Assembly (NCBI RefSeq): GCF_036825535.1 | Contig: NZ_CP098812.1 | Location: 1,240,001-1,304,000 of the forward strand | Direction of reading: 5' to 3' | Length of the DNA stretch: 64,000 bases | Source of the DNA: Parasalinivibrio latis | GTDB lineage: Bacteria > Pseudomonadota > Gammaproteobacteria > Enterobacterales > Vibrionaceae | Shown: positions 18,183 to 27,009 of the stretch, piece by piece | Layout of the letters: each line of letters opens with the position of its first letter | Numbering within the stretch: the stretch's first letter is position 1 | Program-made: the position numbers and the translations under genes | Notes under the pieces: model-generated | The model's input: only the letters and a program-made list of their open reading frames with translations | Told to the model about the DNA's origin: nothing | The model's database searches: none

Positions 18183-18773
18183 TTACCAGTCGATACCCTT
18201 GCGGGCTTTTAGGCCGGATTCAAAGGCATGCTTAACATTGCGAACTTCCGATACGGTATCTGCCATCTCTTCCAGCTCCCGGTGCGCTGCACGGCCCGTA
18301 ATCACAACAGTCTGTTCAGGTGGGCGGTTAGCAATGGCGTTTTTGACTTCCGTCAGGCCGATATAACCATAAGTCACCATGTAGGTGATTTCATCCAGCA
18401 GAACCACATCATAAGCCGGATCAGCCAGCATGGCTTTACAGTATTGCCAGGTTTCCTGAGCGACTTTGGTATCAGCAGTTTTGTCCTGGGTATCCCAGGT
18501 AAAGCCGGTTGCCATGATGTGAAAGTCAACGCCGTGTTGCTCAAGGAGATTTCGTTCACCGCAGTCCCAGGTACCTTTGATGAACTGGCCGACACCACAC
18601 TTTTGGCCATGCCCGGTTGCCCGAGCAATGATACCGAACCCTGCTGTCGATTTACCTTTTCCGTTTCCGGTGATGACCAATACCAGCCCGCGTTCTTCCT
18701 GGGCCGCTTCAACACGGGCATCTACTTCTTCCTTAATCCTCTGCTGGCGCGCTTTATAGCGATCTTCTGACAT
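18183..18773 (-). CDS. cobO: Cob(I)yrinic acid a,c-diamide adenosyltransferase
   Basis: Transfers the 5'-deoxyadenosyl group of ATP to reduced corrinoids (CobA/BtuR/CobO family). The P-loop is GNGKGKST near residue 37. The conserved GQFIKGTWDCGE segment, LLDEITYMV (Walker B-like, about residues 127-135) and the NRPPEQTVVITGR block follow. The 196-residue length equals that of E. coli BtuR. It is the last gene of the cobT-cobS-cobO unit, 78 bp after cobS. It supports salvage of imported corrinoids. Confidence 0.95.
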   Translation of the reverse strand: MSEDRYKARQQRIKEEVDARVEAAQEERGLVLVITGNGKGKSTAGFGIIARATGHGQKCGVGQFIKGTWDCGERNLLEQHGVDFHIMATGFTWDTQDKTADTKVAQETWQYCKAMLADPAYDVVLLDEITYMVTYGYIGLTEVKNAIANRPPEQTVVITGRAAHRELEEMADTVSEVRNVKHAFESGLKARKGIDW

Positions 18774-18851
18774 GGATATTCCTTTCTTAGTGTTAATGCC
18801 AATCTGGTCAACTCACAACTGGAAGAAAGCTGACATTGACAACGGGCTACT

Positions 18852-19646
18852 TTAGCTGTTCGAAATGGCGATGAGTACCAGATAACCGACCAGCTCGGTA
18901 ACTTGTTGTGCTGCACCCAGGCAATCCCCGGTGTAGCCACCTATTTGCCGGGTAAACCAAATACCACAAAGCTGGCGGCAAATGAGGGCAGCGATGACCA
19001 AAGGTGCGGTATAAGCCGGTAGTAGTGCAAGAATCACCACTACAGCGGTCATAATGAGTATCGCCAGATCAGCTCTGGACTGCTCATTTGCAAGCGGTTT
19101 GACCTTACTGGTTTGGTCTGGCCGGACATAGGGATAGCTGAATATCATGCTTGCTGCTGTGGCCCGGCTGACCACATGCATGACAATCAACGCAGTAACC
19201 GGATAGGCGATATGTGAAAGTGCCATCCACTTGAGCCCAAGCATGAGGAAAAGACCCGAAGCCCCGTAGGTTCCGAGCCTGGAGTCTTTCATGATTTCCA
19301 GCTTCTTAGCGACGTCCCACCCACCGCCAAATCCATCACAGACATCTGAAAACCCGTCTTCATGGAAAGCTCCAGTCAGCAGGACTGAAGCCGCAATTGC
19401 GAGCCCGGCTGCAATGTCTTGAGTGAAATAATGGCTGGTACCATAAAATACCAAAGCGGATACACCACCCACGACAAGCCCTACCAGCGCAAAATAACGA
19501 TTGGCCTTATTGAGTCGTTCTTTGCTGAATGGTGTGTTTTTAGGAACGGGAATTCGGGTGAAAAAAGCAAGTGCTACCAGGAATACCTGCCACTGGTAAA
19601 TTAGGCGTTGAATCAAGTGCGATGGAGCAGGGTGATGGTCTGTCAC
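18852..19646 (-). CDS. cobS: Adenosylcobinamide-GDP ribazoletransferase (cobalamin synthase)
   Basis: Integral membrane enzyme that joins adenosylcobinamide-GDP to alpha-ribazole to form adenosylcobalamin. The 264-residue protein has about six to seven hydrophobic spans. The family signature HEDGFSDVCDGFGGG is near residue 94, and KDSRLGTYGA follows at about 116. The C-terminal GYTGDCLGAAQQ motif is intact. Its start overlaps the end of cobT by 4 bp, which indicates translational coupling. Confidence 0.96.
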   Translation of the reverse strand: MTDHHPAPSHLIQRLIYQWQVFLVALAFFTRIPVPKNTPFSKERLNKANRYFALVGLVVGGVSALVFYGTSHYFTQDIAAGLAIAASVLLTGAFHEDGFSDVCDGFGGGWDVAKKLEIMKDSRLGTYGASGLFLMLGLKWMALSHIAYPVTALIVMHVVSRATAASMIFSYPYVRPDQTSKVKPLANEQSRADLAILIMTAVVVILALLPAYTAPLVIAALICRQLCGIWFTRQIGGYTGDCLGAAQQVTELVGYLVLIAISNS

Positions 19647-20668
19647 ACTGTTACTCCGGCTTGTTCGAGGCTTGCCATGTCATTGAAAAATGAACAGGCC
19701 GCTCTCAGAAGAGGGATAGACAATGCTGCGCCGGTTCCTTCTCCAAGGCGCATGCCCAGATCAAGCAGCGGTTCTGCGGCAAGATGCTCAAGGATTCGTT
19801 TGTGCCCGGCTTCGTGTGAGCGGTGTGCAAACACCATGTAGTGACGGACATCAGGGTTGATTCTTGTGGCAAGGAGAGCAGCACAAGAGATAATAAAACC
19901 GTCCACCACTATCAGCATTCCGAGGCTGGCTGCACGTAGCATTGCTCCGGTTATCTGGGCGATTTCAAAGCCGCCTACGGCTGCCAGTGTTTGGATTGGA
20001 TCACTGAACTTATTTTCGTGCAGTTTCAGTGCTTTCTCAATCAAGGATATTTTCAACGACATTTGCTCGTTGTTAATACCGGTTCCCCGGCCAACACACT
20101 CTTCAGCGGTTAGGGTCAGAAGTGCCCCCATTAACGCTGAAGCAGATGATGTATTGCCAATGCCCATCTCTCCGAGACTGAGGGTATTCACACCGCGTGA
20201 ATGAAGCTCTTCCGCCAGCTTGCCGCCGAGTTCCAGACCAAGGTTAGCCTGCTCTACTGACATCGCATCAGTGACGGAGAAGTCATCCGTCCCACCGCCC
20301 AGACGCTGGATTATCAGACCCGGCTGCGGAGATGTCTCTGCCAGAATACCTGCATCAACGACTTGGAGAGGAATTTGGTTAAGTGAGCAGAAGCAGTTTA
20401 TGGCCGCCCCGCCGGCAAGGAAATTCTGAACCATCTGGGCAGTCACCGCCTGGGGAGCGATGCTGACAGGGTTCGCAGCAATGCCGTGGTCGGCGGCGAA
20501 AATCAGCATTTCCGGACGGATCTCTATCTTATCTGCTTGCTGGATGCGCGCAATTTGGAGAGCGATGGTTTCCAGGAGCCCCAGGGCACCGGGTGGTTTG
20601 GTTTTGTTGTCAATGCGAGCCTGGATGCTGCTGTCCTTGGAATAGTCCGGGGTCTGAATTGGATACAT
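19643..20668 (-). CDS. cobT: Nicotinate-nucleotide--dimethylbenzimidazole phosphoribosyltransferase
   Basis: Makes alpha-ribazole 5'-phosphate, which activates the lower ligand of cobalamin. The 341-residue product carries the family segments KPPGALG (about residues 25-31), FAADHGI near 60, and GEMGIGNTSSAS near 170. The C-terminal RLGEGTGAAL contains the catalytic glutamate. It is first in cobT-cobS-cobO. cobU, which makes the GDP-activated partner, is not in the window. I looked at the 171 bp upstream and saw no B12-box riboswitch. Confidence 0.95.
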   Translation of the reverse strand: MYPIQTPDYSKDSSIQARIDNKTKPPGALGLLETIALQIARIQQADKIEIRPEMLIFAADHGIAANPVSIAPQAVTAQMVQNFLAGGAAINCFCSLNQIPLQVVDAGILAETSPQPGLIIQRLGGGTDDFSVTDAMSVEQANLGLELGGKLAEELHSRGVNTLSLGEMGIGNTSSASALMGALLTLTAEECVGRGTGINNEQMSLKISLIEKALKLHENKFSDPIQTLAAVGGFEIAQITGAMLRAASLGMLIVVDGFIISCAALLATRINPDVRHYMVFAHRSHEAGHKRILEHLAAEPLLDLGMRLGEGTGAALSIPLLRAACSFFNDMASLEQAGVTV

Positions 20669-20794
20669 TGGTGCCTCTTGAGGGTTGCGCTAAATCCCAT
20701 GAACAAACGTTTTGGGCGAAAGCCAAGATTTTGCGGCAAGGCTTGCTGTTATTCAATAAATTAGAGAGTGACTGTTTAAGCTGCGACAAATAAA

Positions 20795-20818
20795 AAGACC
20801 CGGCGGATGCCAGGTCTT
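20795..20818 (-). terminator. Rho-independent terminator shape between cobT and the chemoreceptor
   Basis: Read on the minus strand: AAGACCTGGC and GCCGGGTCTT form a stem with one central mismatch and an ATCC loop, followed by TTTTTA. It ends the chemoreceptor transcript upstream of cobT. Confidence 0.8.
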
Positions 20819-20839
20819 GGAAGTACACAAATGAAAGAG

Positions 20840-23146
20840 TTAGGAAACTTTGAACAGGCTCACTTTACCGCGCAGGGCTTCGGCTTGCCTGTTTAATTCT
20901 TGTGCGGTGCTGTTTGTCACGCCAACCTGTTCTGCAATGGCTGATGCAGAATCCGATATACCATTCATATTGCCACTTATTTGTCCTGTTACTTCAGACT
21001 GCTGCTCAGCCGATGAGGCAATTTGAGAACTCATGTTGGTGACGGTTTGAATCATTTGCTGAATTTGGACCAGCATTTCGTTGTTTTCATTGCAACGGCT
21101 GACACTGTTGCCGACCAGATCATTAGCACTACTGATACCGGTTACCGCTTGGGTGGTTTCCTGTTGCAAGGATTCAACCTTGTCGCGAATTTCCCCGGCT
21201 GAAGTCTGGGTTCGTTGGGCAAGTGAACGTACTTCATCAGCAACTACCGCAAACCCCCGGCCTTGTTCACCGGCCCGGGCGGCTTCAATCGCGGCGTTGA
21301 GTGCCAGCAAGTTAGTCTGTTCCGCAATTCCCTGGATAACGTCAAGTACCGAGCCGATAGAGTCACTCTCATTTTTCAGGCGGTTCATGGACTCGGTGGC
21401 CTCGGTCATTGTCGTAGACAGGGAACTGATGCCATTTACCAGATCCTGACCCAGCTTCGCACTCTCGTTAGTAACGTCAGACACTTCTGCGGTTGACTGT
21501 GAAGTACCGTTGGAGTTATGAGCAACGTCCTGAATCGAACCGGACATCTCGCTAATTGCAGCAACTACCTGATTGGTCCTTAAGGACTGGTCATTGACGC
21601 TCTGTTGAACATCATGCAACGCTTGGCCAATGTTGGATGATGCGGTTTTTACAGAGTCAGATGTATTTGATATGTCCTGGATCAGCGTCGAGAAGGTTGT
21701 CAGCATTTCGTTCATGGAAGTGCTTAATTCACCAATTTCGTCTTTACGCTGATAATCGAGACGCTGTGTGAGATCCTTTTTACTGCTGATGTGGCTCAGT
21801 GCTTTAGCAAACGAGACAATAGGACCACTCAGGTTTTTGCCAATCAGCAAGGCTAAAACCATCGCAATCGAGCCTATTACGACAGATGTGACAAATACGG
21901 TGGTTCCGAAAGTGCCCTTTAGGGCTTCAATGGCTTGATAAACCTCTTCACGGCTCATCTCACTGACCATGGCCCATTGCTGACCCAATATATCTACGGG
22001 GGTATAGGCAATATACACTTGTTTCCCGAGGTAACTGGTGGTTCCCACCACTCCCGATTTGCCATTCAGTGCTTGGGTTATCTGTGGTTCACTTAACGGC
22101 TGGAGGCCAATGGTAGAGCCTCGGATAGTGATTTCCTTGGCTAAGGCACTATCTATACCAGTTGACGTGATGTTTTTAAGGAATTCGCCCTGATCCTCTT
22201 CCAAAAAGCGGGATTGGCTTCTCATTTTCATATCCGGGCCAACAAGGAACATTTCCCCTGTTTCACCCAGTCCAGTTGATATCCATTCCCCATTGTTGGT
22301 CATGGTCGAATTCAGGCGGTCGACAGGCATTTGGAAAGCCAACACGCCAATGTACTTGCCAAGCTTGTAGACTGGGGCTGCAATAAAAGATGCCTGAGCC
22401 CTGTATGAGGGGTAATAGGATTTGAAATCCTCGAAATGAAATTGGTTGGGGTCGAGTTTGGCTGCGTTACGAAAAACGTCTGCCAACCCGGAGTTTGCGT
22501 AAGGACCACTAACGAGGTTAGTGGCGTAATCCAGTTCCTTAAACACCGAATAGACAATATTGCCCTGAGGGTCGATGAGAAATACGTCGTAATATTCGAA
22601 GGTTTCAAGAAAATGGCGGAACTGAGGATGGTAAATCGCATGCATTTCGCTGTACACCGAGCCATCTTGCGCCTTTGTCATCAGATGCTTGCTGCCTAGC
22701 TCATTGGTGTTGTCAGCAATGTAGGCATACTGTAGTGCTTTTGCCCTGGCGTCCAGTTGGTTCAATTTTTCAAGTGGGAGGCCACTGTCATTGTTATTAA
22801 GTGAACTGAACAACTGCCCGAATTCTTTTGAATAATAATTTTCCAATTTGGTGATATCGTCAGGACTTTCGGTGTATTCGGCAAAACCTTCTTTGAACAT
22901 CGCAAGGGCATCGATGACAACTGCAGAGTTTGCCATTGTGGTAACTTGGCCTGCCAATGTATTGAAGTAGCGCTCTACGTCCTGTTTTTTCATTTCACGT
23001 ATCGCAACTAGCTTGTCTGTGGCTTTTTTCTGAAGTGCATCTTTTGAAAGGCTTTGGGACTGCCAGAACAAAACAGATGCTGTAGCCAATAAACTTCCTA
23101 AGCTTATCCCCACAATAGCAGTCACAATTTTAGTTGAAATCTTCAT
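20840..23146 (-). CDS. Methyl-accepting chemotaxis protein with large periplasmic (dCache-like) sensor
   Basis: Transmembrane chemoreceptor of 768 residues. TM1 is at about 8-30. A large periplasmic region follows (about 31-405) with the two-lobed dCache-type features YYDVFLIDPQGNIVYSVFKE and YIGVLAFQMP. TM2 is at about 413-437, then a HAMP domain with adjoining coiled coil, and the signalling domain with tip GIAEQTNLLALNAAIEAARA. No CheR-tethering pentapeptide is present (it ends KVSLFKVS). The ligand cannot be told from sequence. I found no convincing sigma-28 promoter upstream, unlike the receptor at 6296. The bases at 23147-23392 hold its upstream region and that of the phosphatase, and no further gene. 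Confidence 0.93.
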   Translation of the reverse strand: MKISTKIVTAIVGISLGSLLATASVLFWQSQSLSKDALQKKATDKLVAIREMKKQDVERYFNTLAGQVTTMANSAVVIDALAMFKEGFAEYTESPDDITKLENYYSKEFGQLFSSLNNNDSGLPLEKLNQLDARAKALQYAYIADNTNELGSKHLMTKAQDGSVYSEMHAIYHPQFRHFLETFEYYDVFLIDPQGNIVYSVFKELDYATNLVSGPYANSGLADVFRNAAKLDPNQFHFEDFKSYYPSYRAQASFIAAPVYKLGKYIGVLAFQMPVDRLNSTMTNNGEWISTGLGETGEMFLVGPDMKMRSQSRFLEEDQGEFLKNITSTGIDSALAKEITIRGSTIGLQPLSEPQITQALNGKSGVVGTTSYLGKQVYIAYTPVDILGQQWAMVSEMSREEVYQAIEALKGTFGTTVFVTSVVIGSIAMVLALLIGKNLSGPIVSFAKALSHISSKKDLTQRLDYQRKDEIGELSTSMNEMLTTFSTLIQDISNTSDSVKTASSNIGQALHDVQQSVNDQSLRTNQVVAAISEMSGSIQDVAHNSNGTSQSTAEVSDVTNESAKLGQDLVNGISSLSTTMTEATESMNRLKNESDSIGSVLDVIQGIAEQTNLLALNAAIEAARAGEQGRGFAVVADEVRSLAQRTQTSAGEIRDKVESLQQETTQAVTGISSANDLVGNSVSRCNENNEMLVQIQQMIQTVTNMSSQIASSAEQQSEVTGQISGNMNGISDSASAIAEQVGVTNSTAQELNRQAEALRGKVSLFKVS

Positions 23147-23392
23147 TGATGCACTCTCACGCGGCTCTTGTTGTTTTCTTTATGTTACAAGTGTTGCCCT
23201 AATGTGTGCTTATTTCAAACTTCGAGTGAGGAATTACTTAAATATCAACTGATGGTTTCCGTTTTTAAAGTGTAATATCGAAACCTGGTAGGGTATTAAA
23301 TGGGCTCCGAAGGCAGAATCGGTAGCGCTAATATAGGTCGGTTCGCCAGTCTCAGTTGTTTGGGTATAAATCAAAAAAATATGGAAGGTTAA

Positions 23393-23869
23393 ATGGAGAA
23401 GCCGGTACGACTATTGGTTGTGTGTATGGGAAATATTTGCCGCTCACCAACAGGGGAGGCGATTCTTCGGGCCAAGGTAAAAGCCCGAGGGATGAATATT
23501 GAGGTGGATTCAGCCGGGACGATAGGTGCCCATAAAGGCGAGGGGCCTGACAGGCGTGCCAAGTCACATGGAGAAGCCAGAGGGTACCGATTCGACAGGA
23601 TCCGCTCCAGAAAAGTGCATGAAGATGATTTCCGTGGCTTTGACATGATCCTTGCAGCTGACAGGGATAATCTTGAGGATCTGCTTTCAATCTGTCCAGC
23701 TGAGTACAAAAGCAAAGTTTCGCTTTTTCTCAGTCATAGCCAATCCGGTATCTCAGAAATCCCGGACCCTTATTATGGCGGTGCTGCCGGGTTTGAATAT
23801 GTACTGGATGTGGTTGAAGAGGCGTCTGATTCAATTCTGGATAAGATTGCAGCCGGAAAACTGCCATAA
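23393..23869 (+). CDS. Low-molecular-weight protein-tyrosine phosphatase
   Basis: Cytoplasmic phosphatase of the LMW-PTP family. The P-loop CMGNICRS gives C11-x5-R17-S18, close to the N-terminus as required. The general acid lies in the DPYYGG motif near residue 125. The length of 158 is typical. No Wzc-type tyrosine kinase or capsule gene is nearby, so it is probably the housekeeping type rather than the Wzb type. It stands alone and ends in a bidirectional terminator. Confidence 0.94.
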   Translation: MEKPVRLLVVCMGNICRSPTGEAILRAKVKARGMNIEVDSAGTIGAHKGEGPDRRAKSHGEARGYRFDRIRSRKVHEDDFRGFDMILAADRDNLEDLLSICPAEYKSKVSLFLSHSQSGISEIPDPYYGGAAGFEYVLDVVEEASDSILDKIAAGKLP

Positions 23870-23895
23870 AAAAACGCAGCGTTTGCTGCGTTTTT
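23870..23895. terminator. Bidirectional terminator
   Basis: A perfect 11-bp inverted repeat AAAAACGCAGC / GCTGCGTTTTT with a GTTT loop. It begins at the phosphatase stop codon and lies 16 bp from the stop of the convergent gene. Confidence 0.88.
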
Positions 23896-23910
23896 CCTTC
23901 AGGCCATTGG

Positions 23911-24669
23911 CTACCACTTTTTCTTTGGTGCAAACAGCTCATCATAGTCATCGCCCTCACCTTCAGCAGCTTGCGCCTTGCTGTCATGCCCTTGATTCAG
24001 TTGGGCGGAGATGTCATCGTACATTTCCTTGAGGCTTTGACGTACCTGGGTGGAGTACGGATCACTTTTAGGGCTTACAACATCCAGAGCTTTCTTAAGA
24101 AGCTGTTGCGCTGTGCCTAACTGGCCTTTAACCTTGGCATCGTTCACGCGCTTGATAACATTCTCAATGTTGATCTTCAGCTGCATTGTCTCCAGGCGAG
24201 CGTTTTCAGCAACAAATGCCTGGGTTGTCAGACGGCCTTTACCATGTTCAGCCTTGATTACCGTGCGAAGGCGTTTGACCAGCTTCAGCATGGCGATAGC
24301 CTGGCGGTCGTTATCCGGAACCTTGAACTGGGTCGATTCTTTATTTTGGTAGCTTTGTTTAATGTCATTGATTTGCGCTTCGGTAGAAGCAATTCGAGAC
24401 TTGATATTTACATCTTTTTCATCAAGTTCAGACATTGTACGCAGCGCATCCAGAATTCGCTGGTTAAGGCAGGCCAGCAAAGTGCCACTGTATGGAAGGT
24501 TATGCGCATTGCCAATAAGCTCCTCAGAGGAGTCAATCAAAGCAATGTACTTTGCCATTTCCTGACGTTTTGCAGCCTCAGTACGCTGACGCTGTTGCGA
24601 CATGACGTTGAAACCAATAATCAGCCCGAGGAGCAAAATACATAAGGCGATCAATAAAGCAATATTCAT
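23911..24669 (-). CDS. Conserved-looking membrane-anchored coiled-coil protein, function unknown
   Basis: I do not recognise a named family. The 252-residue protein has one N-terminal hydrophobic anchor (about residues 3-21) followed by an Arg/Gln/Lys-rich stop-transfer stretch, so the body is likely cytoplasmic. Long charged helices fill residues 25-215, with heptad-like patterns that suggest a coiled coil. The C-terminus is acidic (GEGDDYDELFAPKKKW) and ends in a basic KKKW tail. A conserved acidic-then-basic tail of this type often binds a partner, but that is inference. It stands alone between the terminator and tauE, with ordinary base composition. Confidence 0.8.
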   Translation of the reverse strand: MNIALLIALCILLLGLIIGFNVMSQQRQRTEAAKRQEMAKYIALIDSSEELIGNAHNLPYSGTLLACLNQRILDALRTMSELDEKDVNIKSRIASTEAQINDIKQSYQNKESTQFKVPDNDRQAIAMLKLVKRLRTVIKAEHGKGRLTTQAFVAENARLETMQLKINIENVIKRVNDAKVKGQLGTAQQLLKKALDVVSPKSDPYSTQVRQSLKEMYDDISAQLNQGHDSKAQAAEGEGDDYDELFAPKKKW

Positions 24670-24831
24670 AATTTGGCTTGCTGGTGGTTAAAGTAACTAC
24701 GTTCAATGGATTAAGATACACCAATAAAGTGCTGGCTCATAGCGTATGTGCCATGTTTAGCCGAAGGTTTTTAGCTAGTACGCACTTTTTTAGCCTCTTC
24801 TAAAGTAAATTTGTTTGAATCAGATAATTAT

Positions 24832-25551
24832 ATGTTCGAAAGTTCATACCTTATTGTGGCACTTATTCTAGGTTTTGGGTGCTTTGTTCAGAGTTTGATT
24901 GGATTTGGACTGGCAATAGTTGCTGCACCTATTATGTTGCAAGTAAAGCCAGAACTTGTGCCTGCCACTGTAAGCTTGGTCGCCTTTTTGTTATCGACCA
25001 TCACTACATGGCAATACAGAAAAGGCCTCTCTTTAAAAGGTCTGGGCTACGCCTTTGTCGGTCGGATCCCTGGCACCGCATTGGCTGCAATTGCGATGAT
25101 TTACATCTCCGCAACAACGTTTGCAATTGTGATGGGATTGGCTGTGTTGTCTGCCGTGGTTGTAAGCTTGGTTAAAATTGATTTGCAGCCAAACAACCGC
25201 AACATGTTTATTGCGGGTTTTCTTTCCGGTCTGATTGGTACAACGACAAGTATTGGCGGCCCGCCAATGGCTTTGATTATGCAAAACAGTGAGGCGACGA
25301 ACCTGAGGGCTAATTTGTCACTCTTTTTCTGGTTTAGCAGTCTGCTTTCTTTAGTGGCTCTTTACATGACAGGCCACTTCACTGAAATCCATCTTAAGGC
25401 CGCCGCAATGGCATTGCCAACCATGTTGATCGGGAACCTTATCGCATACCGGATAGCCCCCTATATCGATAAAAAGTGGATCCGGTATGGCTTGTTGGTG
25501 CTGTGCTCTGTCGCCGGTGGGATGTCATTGGCTCAAGGCCTGGGCTGGTAG
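24832..25551 (+). CDS. TauE/SafE-family sulfite/anion exporter-like membrane protein
   Basis: Inner-membrane permease of about eight spans in two repeats, 239 residues. The N-terminal IGFGLAIVAAPIMLQ and the central IGTTTSIGGPPMALI are the two signature loops of the TauE/SafE (UPF0721) family. Members move sulfite, sulfoacetate or other small anions; the substrate is unknown here. I chose the ATG at 24832. A TTG at 24811 would add seven polar residues, and neither start has a strong ribosome site. The hairpin beginning at its stop codon (GGGCGGTTT / AAACCGCCC, 25551-25576) lacks a U-tract. Confidence 0.88.
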   Translation: MFESSYLIVALILGFGCFVQSLIGFGLAIVAAPIMLQVKPELVPATVSLVAFLLSTITTWQYRKGLSLKGLGYAFVGRIPGTALAAIAMIYISATTFAIVMGLAVLSAVVVSLVKIDLQPNNRNMFIAGFLSGLIGTTTSIGGPPMALIMQNSEATNLRANLSLFFWFSSLLSLVALYMTGHFTEIHLKAAAMALPTMLIGNLIAYRIAPYIDKKWIRYGLLVLCSVAGGMSLAQGLGW

Positions 25552-25576
25552 GGCGGTTTCAAATGGCAAACCGCCC
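25551..25576. other. Hairpin between tauE-like gene and tyrP
   Basis: A perfect 9-bp inverted repeat GGGCGGTTT / AAACCGCCC with an 8-base loop, placed between the two convergent stops. It has no T-run on either strand, so it is probably an RNA 3'-end stabiliser or a weak terminator. Confidence 0.55.
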
Positions 25577-25600
25577 GGCTGTTCCCATATGTGGGTATAT

Positions 25601-26779
25601 TTACACCAGTAGAAACTGGGCTGTTGCCACTGTGAGGCCAGCCAACAGGCAAAGTAACAGAGCCGGAGACCCGCCTTTTACTTTGTAGATGGCATACTCA
25701 GTCCGTGTCTTACGGATCCTGTATGTCATTGCAACCGGCAGTACCACCGCGAGAATGACCAGAGCGACAGCGGCAAACCCTAATGCAGTAATAAACCCAT
25801 TTGGATAAAGTACCGCAAACAGGAAAGGCGGGATAAAGGTTACCAGGGCTGTTTGAATACGGCCGGTAGCATTTGCCTTTCGCCTGAGCGTGTCCCCCAG
25901 AAAATCAAACAAACCCAGGCTTACACCCAGAAACGACGTGGCGAGGGCAAGATCTGCGAATATGCTGATTGCATTGCCAAGTTGTGCAAATGCCGTGGTT
26001 GCTGAAAGAGCACTGATCATGGGAGCCAGACCGGGATTGGAAAGAAGGACATGCTGCCCCAGTACCCCGAGGCTTATGCTTTGCCAAATCAGGTAAATGA
26101 CAAGAGGGAGAGCGGATCCGAGAAGGACTGCCGTTCTCAGCGCCTTGGTATTGTTGTCCAGGTACCGGACGATAGAGGGGATGGAACCGTGGAAGCCAAA
26201 TGAGGTAAATACAACCGGCAACGCAGCCCAAAACAGTCCCTGTTCGAGTGGCATTTCAGTGAGGTGCACCCGGCTGACTTCAGGCGCCAGGACAAACAAT
26301 GCGGTAAACATTGCCACGATTTTGAGGGCAAACAGTCCACGGTTAAGCGTATCCACTTTCCCTGTTCCCCAACTGACAACGCCTGCGATCACCAGGGTAA
26401 ACAGAACTGTACCCGCTATGGAACCCTGACCTATCCAACCGACCTGCACCAACTTTGCGTTAAATTGTTCCCCCCCTCCGGAAATGTAGGCAGCGCAAAG
26501 CGAGTAAAAAAGAAAAAGCATCGCTACAACGGAAACCATTTGCCCCCTGGGGCCCAATATCTCCTTGGAGAGGGTATTGAGTGTTGCAGACGCGGGGGCA
26601 TATTGGTGGATTTCGAGCATCAACAGTGCGGTGTAGGCCATAAGAGCCCACATCAATGTGATAACAACCAGGGAACCTATAAGGCCTAAACCCGCCGACG
26701 CGACCGGGAGTGCCAGCATCCCTGCGCCTATGGTTGTACCTGCGATGATAAGAATACTTCCAAGTATTTTATTATTCAT
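25601..26779 (-). CDS. tyrP: Tyrosine-specific permease TyrP (aromatic amino acid transporter)
   Basis: Proton-coupled aromatic amino acid importer of the HAAAP family. The N-terminus LGSILIIAGTTIGAGMLALP is near-identical in pattern to E. coli TyrP, and about eleven hydrophobic spans follow. The signature GTTIGAGML is in TM1, and SFGFHGSIPSIVRYL is in the centre. The length of 392 fits (403 in E. coli). The related Mtr and TnaB are possible alternatives, but the overall match favours TyrP. Two TyrR-like operators upstream support it. The transcript ends near the 25551-25576 hairpin. Confidence 0.88.
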   Translation of the reverse strand: MNNKILGSILIIAGTTIGAGMLALPVASAGLGLIGSLVVITLMWALMAYTALLMLEIHQYAPASATLNTLSKEILGPRGQMVSVVAMLFLFYSLCAAYISGGGEQFNAKLVQVGWIGQGSIAGTVLFTLVIAGVVSWGTGKVDTLNRGLFALKIVAMFTALFVLAPEVSRVHLTEMPLEQGLFWAALPVVFTSFGFHGSIPSIVRYLDNNTKALRTAVLLGSALPLVIYLIWQSISLGVLGQHVLLSNPGLAPMISALSATTAFAQLGNAISIFADLALATSFLGVSLGLFDFLGDTLRRKANATGRIQTALVTFIPPFLFAVLYPNGFITALGFAAVALVILAVVLPVAMTYRIRKTRTEYAIYKVKGGSPALLLCLLAGLTVATAQFLLV

Positions 26780-26900
26780 TCTCAGTGTTCATTAAAGTTT
26801 ACGGAAATGAGTGGTGACATAGAAATTAATACAGCACCATACGGCTCTAATTGCTTATTGAAGCAGTATTAACATTTTATAATTATGAATCTACAGTTCT

Positions 26901-26941
26901 TGTAAACGTCCAGTTCCAACAACTGTAATGATATCTTTACG
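26901..26941. promoter_or_regulatory. Paired TyrR boxes upstream of tyrP
   Basis: The strong-type box TGTAAT-N6-TTTACG at 26924-26941 matches the consensus TGTAAA-N6-TTTACA at 10 of 12 fixed positions. A second box TGTAAA-N6-GTTCCA at 26901-26918 matches at 10 of 12. The centres are 23 bp apart, which allows side-by-side TyrR dimers as in the strong/weak box pair of E. coli tyrP. The region lies about 120-160 bp before the tyrP start. The remaining upstream bases, 26780-26900, are AT-rich and hold no gene. Confidence 0.7.
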
Positions 26942-27009
26942 ATTCAGAGTGGTGCAGTCCAAATAGCCATGTCATAATCAAAAAATGCATTCAGTAAAGG
27001 AGAGTCAGG

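Noticed and set aside
20669..20839. Cobalamin riboswitch upstream of cobT
   Set aside because: The only structured element is the terminator of the neighbouring receptor gene; no B12-box-like sequence was seen and the space is short.
23147..23240. Sigma-28 promoter for the receptor at 20840-23146
   Set aside because: GAAGTTT is present on the minus strand, but the -10 at 11 bases does not resemble GCCGATAA.
26786..26803. Third TyrR-like box (9 of 12) next to the tyrP start codon
   Set aside because: It overlaps the ribosome-binding region, matches less well and falls outside the regular spacing of the other two.
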